A DNA stretch of 64,000 bases from Prostheceraeus crozeri. Its lineage: Eukaryota > Platyhelminthes > Polycladida > Euryleptidae. The notes under the pieces are model-generated. The model worked only from the letters and a program-made list of their open reading frames with translations. It did no database searches and was not told the DNA's origin. Where the stretch lies: the NCBI GenBank assembly GCA_907163375.1, contig CAJQUW010007080.1, positions 62,001 through 126,000 on the forward strand, given 5' to 3'. Both the position numbers and the translations under genes were made by a program. This document shows positions 8,230 to 18,239 of the stretch, piece by piece (positions within the stretch are counted from its first letter, which is position 1; each line of letters opens with the position of its first letter).

Positions 8230-8700
8230 TTTAATTTTATTCATTTCACCTTGTAAAGAGCATGAAAAGGACAAAAGTCACCTAAGGAATATTACATTAA
8301 ACGAGCTTATCTGACAATCTTTGACAGTTGATCTTAAAATTCTAATAATCCTACTCACACACCTTTGCAGCATTTCACTCATGGCCATTCTGTTGTCTGG
8401 TACTTCTTTTCTATCGTGTCTTTACAACAGCTTGGATGATCTTTGGCTATGTAGCATTCATCTTCAAACTTTTACAAGACTTCTTTCTCAACACAGCAAT
8501 TTCGCTTGAAGATCTTCCTCCGAGTCTGCCATAAGAAGAATGTCATCTTCATATTGAAGTTCACATGGTAATCCCTTCCATATCTCGGACAGTCTTGTTT
8601 GCTCCGTAAATTTGGACCAATGTTTTCGCCCATCAAATCGTTAAACAATCCTATACATACGGCTTCAGAGTGTACTAGATCCAACTGCAATTCATTAACA
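8230..8700 (-). pseudogene. LINE reverse transcriptase fragment
   Basis: On the minus strand a frame reads ...IGLFNDLMGEN... and, in a neighbouring frame, QYEDDILLMADSEEDLQ, the palm motif (Y-x-D-D) and following helix of a non-LTR reverse transcriptase of the CR1/RTE kind. Frames are interrupted, so this is a decayed fragment. Most of it (about 8230-8650) is missing from copy B, where only the right edge (CATACGGCTTCAGAG onward) remains. Confidence 0.6.
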
Positions 8701-9339
8701 AGCGGAAATTCTCAACATAAATGAATGATAAGTTTGACAATATTAAAATCGTGCTATATGTTGAAGGCAGGATTCTCAAATGATAAACCTTCACCAACAA
8801 CATGGGGTCGAGCTCAAAACTTGCTTTACTGTACATCTAGGGCTAAACGAATTTATGATCTTGTTTGCCTCTTCTATTATCTTCAGACATTGCGCATGAA
8901 CTGGGATAAACGAGGATATCATGGTGTTGTCTGTCATGCTTCTGTGCATTCTTTGTGATGTCTACAAAAGAAGTTGATATTAGCGTAAAACAGCGGTAAC
9001 CAACCGAAATGGATCAGCAGCCCTTCTCGGTGGTCACAGGTCATCAATCACATCTTATTGCACTCTCTCTCTATTTCTCTAACTGTTCATATACCTAGAT
9101 CTGTGTCAGATACTCAGAGTGCTCTAACGTAAGAGGGGAATCTAAACAACGCGCACTTCAATGCTGACACACTACTTACGTATCTCCATACTACTTACTA
9201 CACACGTAAGCAGCAGATGCATGAGTATTCTCGAACTTCATCTCGAACCTATGAGAACAACCAAAATATAATCTTCGATGTAAATATGGGAGGACAGAGC
9301 GTAATGTAATACCTGAGATTTGTGTTTTTCATGCTTCAC

Positions 9340-9580
9340 AAGCAATGGAATGGTACGTACAGATCTCAAAATCAGCTATCCCAGTAGCCAGACAACTGAA
9401 TAGGTCCATAATGTGAGCAAAAATGAATTTGTAATTTGTGAGAAGCAGCAAACACCTCAAATGTATTTGACTGTACCTATTTTGAAGTCCAAGGATTGAC
9501 CCGACCAAGGTTTGAGCCAAGATCTTCCGGACGCAGAGCGAACACTGCACCACAAGGCCACAGCGCCAGAGAGCATTTGC
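9340..9580 (-). repeat. tRNA-derived SINE, family 1, copy 2
   Basis: Minus-strand copy with a better preserved head: GGCGCTGTGGCCTTGTGGTG, CTCTGCGTCCGGAAG, then TTGGCTCAAACCTTGGTC, followed by the body with AAAATAGGTACAGTC and a tail reading through CTGGGATAGCTGATTTTGAG. Matches 10897-11115 and 21290-21520 closely. Confidence 0.75.
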
Positions 9581-10030
9581 GCTCGATTGAAGCAAAATCT
9601 TTCAGTTTTTCAAGGATGCGGATTTTGTTTTGAAATGATAGCTATCATGAGTGGAACCGGCCGACGGCCCAGCGCCGGCTCTTCACGCGCGCATTTTTGC
9701 GTATGATTGCAAAAAATCATTTCAACTGGTTTTTACGTATGAGGAGATACAGGGTGCGCCATAAAACTTGTGACCAAATTTCAATGTAACATAACTTTCT
9801 AATTGTCCAACAGAAATTAACAAATAAGGTCTCATTTTGATGCCAATACACATCTTCGTTACCGGAATCAACATTGCAATGGTTGTATTTGAGAATGAGA
9901 GTTCAATATGCACACAAAGCAGAATAGCTCGAAATCCAAAAAACTAGATGAAAAGAACAACGAATGAATGGAAAAGCTGGCCTGTCGAAGTCTTTCTGCT
10001 GCAGATGATCACACAACATAAATTGGGTGA
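9358..10030 (+). repeat. Local direct repeat, copy 1 (second copy 10897-11570)
   Basis: About 670 bp starting at AGATCTCAAAATCAGCTATC is repeated nearly exactly at 10897-11570. It spans the SINE body, a G+C-rich island (GGAACCGGCCGACGGCCCAG) and the left 280 bp of the Tc/mariner-like element. Copy B has this block only once, so the repeat arose within copy A after, or was lost in B since, the segmental duplication. Confidence 0.85.
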
Positions 10031-10806
10031 TGACGGCATGTAACATGACGAGAAGCTAGCCAAAATTATAAATGCCAAAAATCAGGAATCATACGTAAGA
10101 AACTAGAATAAGATCGTTGTACACGGAGTCATCAAGGAGGAACCATGTGGTTGCATGAAGCAAGGTTTCGGCCTCCAACCTCCAACCCGTACCACATAGC
10201 GGGGTCAAGCCAACCACATCGAATGAACGATAATGAAGGTCTCTCCAAACTTGAGGAACCGTAGCCAAAACTCAATAGCAAATAAATTTGGATATGTGAG
10301 AACAAATGCATACAAAAGAAAATAGGGATAGTTGCGTTGTAGCATAGATTTGCACGAGTTAAGCCACACATCTGCGAGTTTTATCATCAATAAACGATTA
10401 CTTTTGCAACTACCGTCTTGTGAAAACTCATAGCTGGTCGAGCCTCTATAGGTCGAAAACGTGTTGCGCACCCTTGTCTTGTAGATTGCTTACCCTGGTA
10501 CCTTTCGGGTGCAAAGTGATCAATATTTGAGTCAGTTATGACCCAGGTTTTCATTTTTCCATCAAATAAGCAAAGCTTTTTTGCAAGTACTCTCTTGTGA
10601 ATATATACAGAAATTCAAGAATCTTCATCAAAACACGTTTACACATACCTATCATCTAACCCACATTCTAAAGTAAACGTAGACGTAAATCGATGCAAAT
10701 TTGTCTATGGCAAAGGAAAAATCTGCGTGTATTTCTATCACCAAAACATCCACATTACAGTTGCTTCAATACGAAAACTCATATAATAGCACAGATTGAT
10801 TGTTTT

Positions 10807-10890
10807 TTAACACGTTCACTGCCGACGTCGAGTTAACTCGTCAAACGCGTTTTGTCTCCATTGCCAAGACGATTTATCTCGTCAACACAA
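10807..10890. mobile_element. Possible solo piggyBac-type end
   Basis: TTAA at 10807 is followed by CACGTTCACTGCCGACGTCG and a subterminal palindrome GAGTTAACTC. This resembles the ends of non-autonomous piggyBac elements. No partner end was found, so the call is weak. It abuts the second copy of the local repeat. Confidence 0.3.
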
Positions 10891-10896
10891 AAAACA

Positions 10897-11115
10897 GAGA
10901 TCTCAAAATCAGCTATCCCAGTAGCCAGACAACTGAATAGGTCCATAATGTGAGTAAAAATGAATTTGTAACTTCTGAAAAGCAGCAAACACCTCAAATG
11001 TATTTGACTGTACCTATTTTGAAGTCCAAGGATTGACTCGACCAAGGTTTGAGGCAAGGTCTTCCGGACGCAGAGCGAACACTGCACCACAAGGCCACAG
11101 CGTCAGTGAGCATTT
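10897..11115 (-). repeat. tRNA-derived SINE, family 1, copy 3
   Basis: Nearly identical to 9358-9580, part of the local direct repeat. Head on the minus strand contains GTGGCCTTGTGGTGCAGTG and CTCAAACCTTGGTCGAGTC. Confidence 0.75.
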
Positions 11116-11286
11116 GCGCTGGATTGAAGCAAAATCTTTCAGTTTTTCAAGGATGCGGATTTTGTTTTGAAATGATAGCTATCATGAGTGGAACCGGCCG
11201 ACGGCCCAGCGCCGGCTCTTCACGCGCGCATTTTTGCGTATGATTGCAAAAAATCATTTTAACTGTTTTTTACGTATGAGGAGATA

Positions 11287-12599
11287 CAGGGTGCGCCATA
11301 AAACTTGTGACCAAATTTCAATGTAACATAACTTTCTAATTGTCCAACAGAAATTAAGAAATAAGGTCTCATTTTGATGCCAATACACATCTTCGTTACC
11401 GGAATCAGCATTGCAATGATTGCACTTGAGGATGAGAGTTCAATATGCACACAAAGCAGAATAGCTCGAAATCCAAAAAACTAGATGAAAAGAACAACGA
11501 ATGAATGGAAAAGCTGGCCTGTCGAAGTCTTTCTGCTGCAGATGATCACACAACATCAATTGGGTGATGACTGGATCAACCTTCAGGAATCACGCCTTTT
11601 AACGCCAGAATGCCAAAACATTTTGTGTTTTCCTGTTGTATCTATTCCAAAGTCTTCACATCTCTTCCACATTTCGTCCAAGTTAAACCTCAATCATTTT
11701 CATTTAGAAATATGTCATCACATTTACTTTTGACCATTAGACTTCATTCAATGTGTTCATGATCGGATGCAAGTGAAGTGATGTAGGCATTCTACGCATC
11801 GTTTTAAACTCTTTTTCTCTCTACATGCAGTTGTGACATTTTTCAGTGACAAAATTGAACAAACATTTCAAGCTATGGGCTCGAATGTAATTACTTCCCA
11901 TTGCAAATGTGAAATTCGGCTTTGCAGATAGTTCATAGATATGCAAGTTATATTGTTTTCTGATGAAAGCCACATGATGCCCTGGGCATAAATTTTCATA
12001 TGAAAAAGATCTTCCTTAAAAATGCTTGATTTAACACATCGATCTCTTGACGTACAACAACTACTCTCTCAGTATTGCATGATTGAAATGAAATGTTTTT
12101 GGTCATTTGTAACAATGGTGAAATATTTCTCCGTGATGATTATCATTTCAATGGAGAATTCGAAGCAGTAAATGAAAATGTTTGGGGTTTAACCTGGGAG
12201 AGATGTGGAGACTGTGGAAGAAATAAAACTTAAATGGCGTTTTGTTGCAAGACATTTCTGCTGAAGGTTGATCCAGTCATCACCCAATTGATGTTGTATG
12301 ATCATCTGCAACAGAAAGACTTCGACATGATGATTATCCTTCACGTGAAGAATTGGAAGTGGGCTAGCTTTTCCATTCAGTTGTTGTTCTTTTCATCTAA
12401 TTTCCTGACTTTCGATATCTTCTGCGAAGCATGAACATTATACTCTCATCGTCAAATGCAATCATTGCATTGCAATGCTGATTCTGGTAATACAGATGTG
12501 TATTGACTTAAAAATGAGACCTTATTTGTTGATTTCTGTTGGACAATTAGAAAGTTCTGCTACATTAAAATTTGGGCACGTTTTTTATACCGCACCCTG
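11287..12599. mobile_element. Non-autonomous Tc1/mariner-like element with long inverted ends (copy A)
   Basis: The element starts CAGGGTGCGCCATAAAACTT after a TA dinucleotide (11285-11286) and ends in GCACCCTG before TA (12600-12601), a TA target duplication as used by Tc1/mariner elements. The two ends are inverted copies of one another over about 300 bp (for example TTGTCCAACAGAAATTAA left and TTGATTTCTGTTGGACAA right; GTCGAAGTCTTTCTGCTGC and its complement at 12311). The interior has no transposase, only short frames. The element is truncated at 9750-10030 in the local repeat, and its copy-B counterpart (21692-26627) was later split by another transposon. Confidence 0.75.
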
Positions 12600-13234
12600 T
12601 ATAAAGAACTTGTGTAGGGGATATTATGATTTATGTTGATGATATGAGCAGTCTTCAGAATGTCGACATTGCGCGTTAAGCCTGATTTTACCATAATGAT
12701 TGCTTTGTACGTCTCGTAGAATCGACAATCTCTCATCACTACTATCATGGCTAATTTGTTATTGAATCATTCTTATCAATCCAAATATGCATATTTAACT
12801 TCACATGTATGGCATAGGCATTCAGCACCACTCTCTTAAATATACATGTGGGTACAGTACATGAGCATGATATGTCGAATTTGTCAATTATCTAAACTAC
12901 GCACTGACTTACTCCGTCTTGGTAATCCAAAATTACGTATTTAGTTCATATTGCATGTCGTAGGCCAACAGTGCCACTCCAACAAATGTGTATGCTTGTA
13001 CATGTACAAGCCAAGAATTTATGGAAAGGAAAAGAAAATTGTTATGCAATGACTTAAATTAAGTAAAGAAAATAGAAATATACTCATGATATAATGTGAT
13101 ATATTCGATGACTCCGATCATAAGATAACGTCATGAAACAGAAGGTCACTTGTCGTTCTTTGAAGGATCCAATTCCTCTCGTTGACCGATCAAACGTCTG
13201 TTACAATTTCAAATGCGACTGGATGTAGTTATAT

Positions 13235-13779
13235 CACAGAATTACACAGGTCGTCTCTTCTTCTGTTTGACTAGAAGGGAAACATTGGAACATGTAGCGC
13301 TAATGAAATGGCACAATCTGCTAACATAATACCATAGCAATCGAACAATGAGCAGCCAGTTTAACATTAAACACGCAAAATTGTCTGAAGTTCCAGTGAC
13401 AAATTGTGCAAAGTTTCAGTGTCTGTTACCAACCGGATCACACAGCAAAGAGACACAGTCGATGTCAAGTTCTACAGAGAAGTTTGTGAACGTTTTTTCA
13501 TGCGCCTGCTAACTTTTTTAATAATGATCGGACTGCCCAACATTATCGAGAAAACTTTTGCGCAATGATCTGAATTCTTCGAATCTGAAGGAATCGTGGC
13601 GATCGGAGCATTTTGAAGGAATTCAGAGCAATCCGCAAGCGACGCACGACTATTTTTCCTATCTCTGTAAGGTATTGAAAATTTCTTTTTGCCCACATAT
13701 TAAGTTCCTGCATTTGCCATGTGTTTGAATCAGTTTGCACTTCTAGCAAAGTGATACAATTAAACAGTCTAATTCTGTG
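13235..13779. mobile_element. 545 bp insertion with 8 bp target duplication (hAT-like)
   Basis: The insertion begins CACAGAATTA and ends TAATTCTGTG, a 10 bp inverted terminal repeat, and is flanked by AGTTATAT on both sides (13227-13234 and 13780-13787). Copy B has the uninterrupted site AGTTATAT once (within 27257-27270), confirming the boundaries. An 8 bp duplication fits hAT elements. Interior minus-strand frames of 74 and 68 residues are not convincingly transposase, so it is probably non-autonomous. Confidence 0.8.
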
Positions 13780-13787
13780 AGTTATAT

Positions 13788-13995
13788 TGGTCGGACAACG
13801 AGATGTCTTGCTATCCTAATCAAAGAGCACCATCCCAAGTGGGCAGCAACAAGATTGAGAGGCCTTAAAGATCAAAGCAGCTCAATATCAAAGCATCTCT
13901 GGGACTGCAATCAATTCTCCGGACATAAGATCGAGTCCTATTTCTCTGTCGCTGCATACTGCAAAAATGTACAACATGTCAAGCAAGATCACTGA
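13788..13995 (+). pseudogene. Penelope-type GIY-YIG endonuclease fragment (copy A, interrupted)
   Basis: Encodes the part after the YIG motif (RTTRCLAILIKEHHPKW, then SSSISKHLWDC). The upstream part (CYNFKCD) lies at about 13198-13225, separated by the 545 bp insertion. The intact counterpart is at 27161-27472. Confidence 0.65.
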
Positions 13996-14604
13996 GGTCA
14001 TTTTATCAAAACGATTCAAACTCTCATTATGTATCATGACAGATTATGTTAGTGATTTGCTCCTGCCGTGGACATAGCTCCTTTTCTACTTTCATCTTAT
14101 CTACAGTATTAATTTTCTGTAGTCCAATGTCTCGATTTCAGTATGTATGTATATTTTTTACTTGCTTAATCTCGTTTCATAGCTATGCGATTTGAATGTC
14201 TATAACTTTCAGTGTAAGATTACTTTGAATCCTTTTGTATCATGACGTTATCTTATGATTCGAGTCATCGAAAGCGCTTGAGATAATACATCATATTGTG
14301 AGTTTATTTGTATTTTCTTTACTAAAAGTCATTGGAAGAAAAGGTTTCTTTAAATTATTGTCATGCAAAACAAATTTGTGCAATCACGCGGATTAAGGCT
14401 ATGGTCTAAGGCTAATCTATAGCTTCCCTTGAGTATAGACACAAGAAGACGTTGCATTTTATGTATTTCAGTCTTCCCTCTTGTCACAATGCCTCTCCAA
14501 AAGTTGAAATGGGCTCATATCGACAGATGCTTCATCAACCAAATCGTTTGAACCATTATGTAACCATCAATATGCCGGTAGGATAAAATCTAATTTTATG
14601 CCAA

Positions 14605-14863
14605 ATTAAACGGATGTATCTGCGTTATCAAATTCTTTGTCAGAAATTGACTGAATTAGATTACCAATCGGTAGGTCAACCATCTCGGCTTCAAATTCAT
14701 CATCATCCCCAGTCCTAGTCATCTAATTCTCTGAACCGTTCATGACTGCCTCAACTACGTCATCGAGTATTCGGAATCGCATTCTCTCTAGTGGACGCCA
14801 TGTTGACGATTGGGCAGATGAAGTTGCTGCTTCCATTTCTGAAGAATTCATTCCTCGACTCAT
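14605..14863 (-). pseudogene. Short coding-like segment (copy A)
   Basis: Minus strand: an ATG at 14863 opens 46 codons rich in Ser and Ala (including EMEAATSSAQSSTWRP, then ILDDVVEAVMNGSEN) to a TAG at 14723-14725. The same frame continues immediately with an acidic stretch (MTRTGDDDEFEAEMVDLP). In copy B the acidic part is open to a TAA (28083-28238), but the first part carries a one-base change of frame. It could be a first exon or a broken transposon gene; I do not recognise it. Confidence 0.3.
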
Positions 14864-14879
14864 GATGAAAGAAAGACAA

Positions 14880-16100
14880 CAATCCTGGAAGATATTTTAC
14901 ATAAATTGCGTGTAGACATCAATTGCAGCTATGTCAGCTTCTCTGCTGTATGAGCTGAATTATTATATTTATACTACAAAATACATTCTTGAACATCTGA
15001 CTTTATTGTAGCAATCTGCAGCGATATCTGGTGCAAGTCATGCAAAGGAGACCTTATTTCTTTTGTATGCCTACTTCTAAAACTAAGATGAATAGTAGGT
15101 ATTTGAACACAGTGTGCATTGTATTTGCTTACCACATCATACGAGGATGCGGTCGTATCTTACTTTACTCTCAGTTCAATTGACTTTTAGTGTTTCTTGA
15201 TGTATACAATGTTCATTAATTTTTCAGCAGATATTTCCAATAACATTCCCTAACGCGTGCTGTCGACATATTTCGACATAGACATTCAAGCAAATCCTGT
15301 GACCTACTAAATGAATTGAGGGAATTTATTTTATACTAAATAGACTATTTTGAACTTCCTATTCACGATGCAATCATATGCGAATGCAAATGGGTAGTTG
15401 TTTTGCCATGAATCGTCATCAAACTTGCCTTCATTTTCATCAGATGGGAACATGTGTGGAGCACTTCTTTGCAGCACAACAAGACAGTGTTAGTCGCTAG
15501 CAGTGATCGAATAGGCAATCGTCACCCTTTGTCATTGACCTGTGATGTAAGTTTCTATCGTCCCTCTTAGACCTCATCAAGTCTATTGTGTTGTAGAGCG
15601 ATCAGCAGTGACTGTCGACATCGCGCGGGAAGAGATTTGGTGTAGTGCGGCTGGCTGGCCGGTTCGGCCGAATTCTCTCATTAGACTACTGCTAGTCTGT
15701 CCCATTGACGACATTCATTCTACAGCTATTTTCCTACTTAACTAAAAGAGTTGCAGCATTGCAACAGCATGAAAGCAAAACATGATTTACGTCATGATGG
15801 TTGTAGCGTTGACTGTTGATTAAAGATACGAAATTACAGATAGTTGGTGACGACGAGTTGCTTTAATAATAATCAGAGTAACTGCTGCATCTCGTGAGGA
15901 AGATTTACAATACATGTAGTTTGTATTGTAGTTGTTCTCCGTTTCTGAAGGAGAGGATGATGTCAAAGTGCGGATAATTGCATGTTTGCTGATTGAAGAT
16001 CAAATTGGTTAGAACTTGATAAGAATCAGTAACTGTGCGCTTCATTGGGAGCTCTTGCTCACCCAAAGTGCCGACAGACCTACCGTACCAATGTGATATA
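14880..16100. other. Duplicated non-coding DNA
   Basis: No gene seen. The stretch is conserved in copy B (28400-29560) with scattered substitutions. A short G+C-rich run with inverted GGCCGGTTCGGCC lies at 15656-15670 and is absent from copy B. Confidence 0.6.
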
Positions 16101-16109
16101 GAAATCGAG

Positions 16110-16330
16110 AAATCTTATGATTCCCAACGGTCGAAGTTGACCTACTGCCAGCCTTAACAATGAGGTTAATGAGATGCCAGCCAAGCCGGTGCCAGTTTTA
16201 GCAGCATTGGCTGCCGGCCCGGTTGCGACTGCTCGGCTTTGATCACGCCGGCCAAGCCCCGGCCGGTTCCATCCCTGATAGTCATTATGTGGAAAGGTGC
16301 AGAGCGGATCCCGGAGTAGCAGCAACAACT
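16110..16330. other. G+C-rich conserved block (copy A; copy B at 29600-29830)
   Basis: An island rich in GCCGGC words, including GGCTGCCGGCCCGGTTGCGA, within A+T-rich DNA. The two copies differ by almost nothing here. A minus-strand frame of 115 residues crosses it in A (16080-16427) and a shorter one in B, but no domain is recognisable. It could be an exon, a CpG island or a promoter of the downstream exon; undecided. Confidence 0.35.
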
Positions 16331-16429
16331 CCAACCCCCCCAAATGGTAGTCTAATGCCAGAGCCATGCACCACCCTTGGACGCCTTGACATGTTACAAT
16401 GGAAATAGGTACACATGGTTGCTCCATTC

Positions 16430-17487
16430 AGACTAAGATGAGACATAGCCGTTCTGAAGGGAGGAATGCTTCCATTAAGCTTCTTAATGCGCGGTCATCA
16501 ATCCTTGACATAATCCAGGACGTGTAGTTTAGTGATGCCCACGCCGTCAGAGGGACACATTGCCACTTACAAAGGTGTCTCCTTCAATCAACAACAGAGC
16601 TGGAATCTACCTGAGTCAGGTGGATCCTGCGTCAAGTTGTCGTGAAAAGTCAGTAGGTGACAAGTCAAGTGACGACAGCTAACAGTGTTGCCTTTGAATT
16701 TCAAACTGAAAGTATCTGAACAATGAATGACAATGTCATCTTATGTCAGCAGATAGACATGAAGGCTCACGGACTGGATTGCAGGAATACAGACTGATAG
16801 ACAGGTGGAAAATCAAATAGTGAATTTATTTGAGAAGAAAGAACTACAATTTCAATTCACTTGCTTAATTGACGCTTGGTTTAGTAGAAACTGCTGATTA
16901 AATCATCAGTGCCATTTCAATAGATTTCAATTCAGACTTTGCAGAAATTGGTTAAACGCATAATCAAAGACTATTTACATCTTCCACTGTCTTTGACCAT
17001 ATTATATCAATAACTAACAATTTTGAAGGCTACATTTAATACTAATTACTAATGTGCTAATACTAATTACTATATTAAGTGAAATCTCTGCCTGTATTCA
17101 TTAAATGCTGCTTCAAACACACCACTGAAATGTCGTCCAAGTTGATACACCTCTGATAATTAACAAGTGCTGCTTTTTGCAATGAAAATCCATCTGTCAA
17201 CGTTTAGAATGAAAAGATGATTCATTTAAGAGATCGAAAGTAAGAAATATTCGAACACAGTTCGAGTTGTTGATCATTTCGAAATAGAACTTTGGAATGA
17301 TGAAATGCTTCCACTCTCCCTCTATAATGACGTTTTCATGCGAATGATGATGTTGAGAAAAGTTGAAAATGATGTTTTGATTATTCTACTTTCTTATTGA
17401 AAGAATGATTTAACTAGAATGATCTGAATCTGTTCAATGTGTGAAAATCCTCCATTTCTCATTGTCTTGCATTTGTTATCTCTACAG
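16430..17487. other. Duplicated non-coding DNA upstream of the host exon (copy A)
   Basis: No exon identified. The last 300 bp align with 30660-30967 with about seven differences by eye and end in a pyrimidine-rich tract and CTCTACAG splice acceptor. Confidence 0.55.
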
Positions 17488-17840
17488 CAACGCTCTTCTC
17501 GATTGACAATCAACTTGAGGATTTCAATGAAGGAAAGAATTTCCTCCTCGCTGCAAAATTATCTTCTCATCCCACTGTGAGAGAAGCGCGGGCGGTGATT
17601 GCGGGGAGAGTGAAGAAGGACAAGAAGTTGATTTCCGTGAGAAGAGAGGTCGGGATATTCAACAAGAAGCCCGTCTTCTCGAATGGTCTCTGTTACTCGG
17701 ATGTGAGCGGAAACGTGTGTGAGGGTGATGCAGTCAAAGAGAGGAGAACGGTAGATCTGCGTGCCGGTGGTGACCGGCTGCCAATCCTTCCTGATGATAG
17801 GAACCGGTTCATTGTTGCTGCTGCCGGCGGTGAGTTCTGA
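17488..17840 (+). CDS. Host exon, fast-evolving duplicated gene (copy A)
   Basis: The exon follows an acceptor (TTATCTCTACAG) and is in phase 2. It encodes about 116 residues beginning TLFSIDNQLEDFNEGKNFLL, with conserved KLSSHPTV, RVKKDKKLISVRR and VGIFNKKPVF blocks, two cysteines (CYSDVSGNVC) and a C-terminal DLRAGGDRLPILPDD segment, then stops. G+C content is higher than in the flanks. A GGTGAGT just before the stop could be a donor, so this may be either a last exon or an internal one. Compared with copy B (30968-31323), I count about 25 amino-acid-changing and 3 silent base differences, against about 2% divergence in the adjoining intron. The domain is not one I recognise; upstream exons were not found. 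Confidence 0.6.
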
Positions 17841-18002
17841 TGAGTTTTCTATGTGTTATTAGAGATCGGTCGGTAAATGCTCTGAAAATGTCTAATGATA
17901 TGTCTAACGCTTATTACATGGAAATGACCTTCTTGTGTCACTTTTCCTCAAATGTTCTTGAATGATGATGCATGCATTTCTATGAAGGACAAGCGTGGCT
18001 CA

Positions 18003-18200
18003 CCGCTGCAATAGTCAACCGGTCATTTCTGCTTGCACCGGTTCACCGGTCATCTCTGCCTTCACCGGCTCACCGGTCATTTCTGCTTGCACCGGCTCAT
18101 CGGTCATTTCTGATTGCACCAGTTCACTGGTCATTTCTGTTTGCACCGGCTCAACGGTCATTTCTGCTTTCACCGGCTCACCAGTCATTTCTGCTTTCAA
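18003..18200. repeat. 27 bp minisatellite, about 7 copies
   Basis: Unit CACCGGCTCACCGGTCATTTCTGCTTG-like, about seven imperfect copies. The unit is a multiple of three, so several frames stay open, including a minus-strand frame of 9-residue repeats (EPVQAEMTG). It lies about 160 bp beyond the copy A exon and is absent from copy B. Confidence 0.85.
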
Positions 18201-18239
18201 CGAAAGCTTGAATTTCCACCAATTTGATATTTTGCTGTA

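Larger units (their letters stand above)
13050..14335. repeat. Inverted-repeat-bounded unit with Penelope-type endonuclease fragment (copy A)
   Basis: The left border AATGACTT...AGTAAAGAAAATAG and downstream ATCATAAGATAACGTCATGA are repeated inverted at the right border (TCATGACGTTATCTTATGAT, then ATTTTCTTTACT..AAGTCATT near 14330). The interior encodes part of a GIY-YIG endonuclease. Copy B carries the same unit at about 27076-27815 without the 545 bp insertion. Inverted partial copies are common around Penelope-like elements. Confidence 0.65.
7441..17834 (+). repeat. Segmental duplication, copy A
   Basis: From GTGGAGCCCTGCACATC at 7442 to the last codons of the exon near 17834, this block aligns in the same orientation with 19981-31317. 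Differences are: extra DNA in A at about 7970-8130 and 8230-8650; an internal repeat of 9358-10030 at 10897-11570 with about 870 bp of unique DNA between; and a 545 bp insertion at 13235. Copy B has the Chapaev-like insertion. Aligned non-coding DNA differs by a few percent. Confidence 0.9.

Noticed and set aside
16080-16427. 115-residue minus-strand open frame as a gene
   Set aside because: No recognisable domain; copy B keeps only part of it in a changed frame. Listed only as a G+C-rich block.
18015-18200. Nine-residue repeat protein on the minus strand
   Set aside because: It is produced by a 27 bp minisatellite; open frames occur on both strands, and no start, splice sites or conservation in copy B support a gene.
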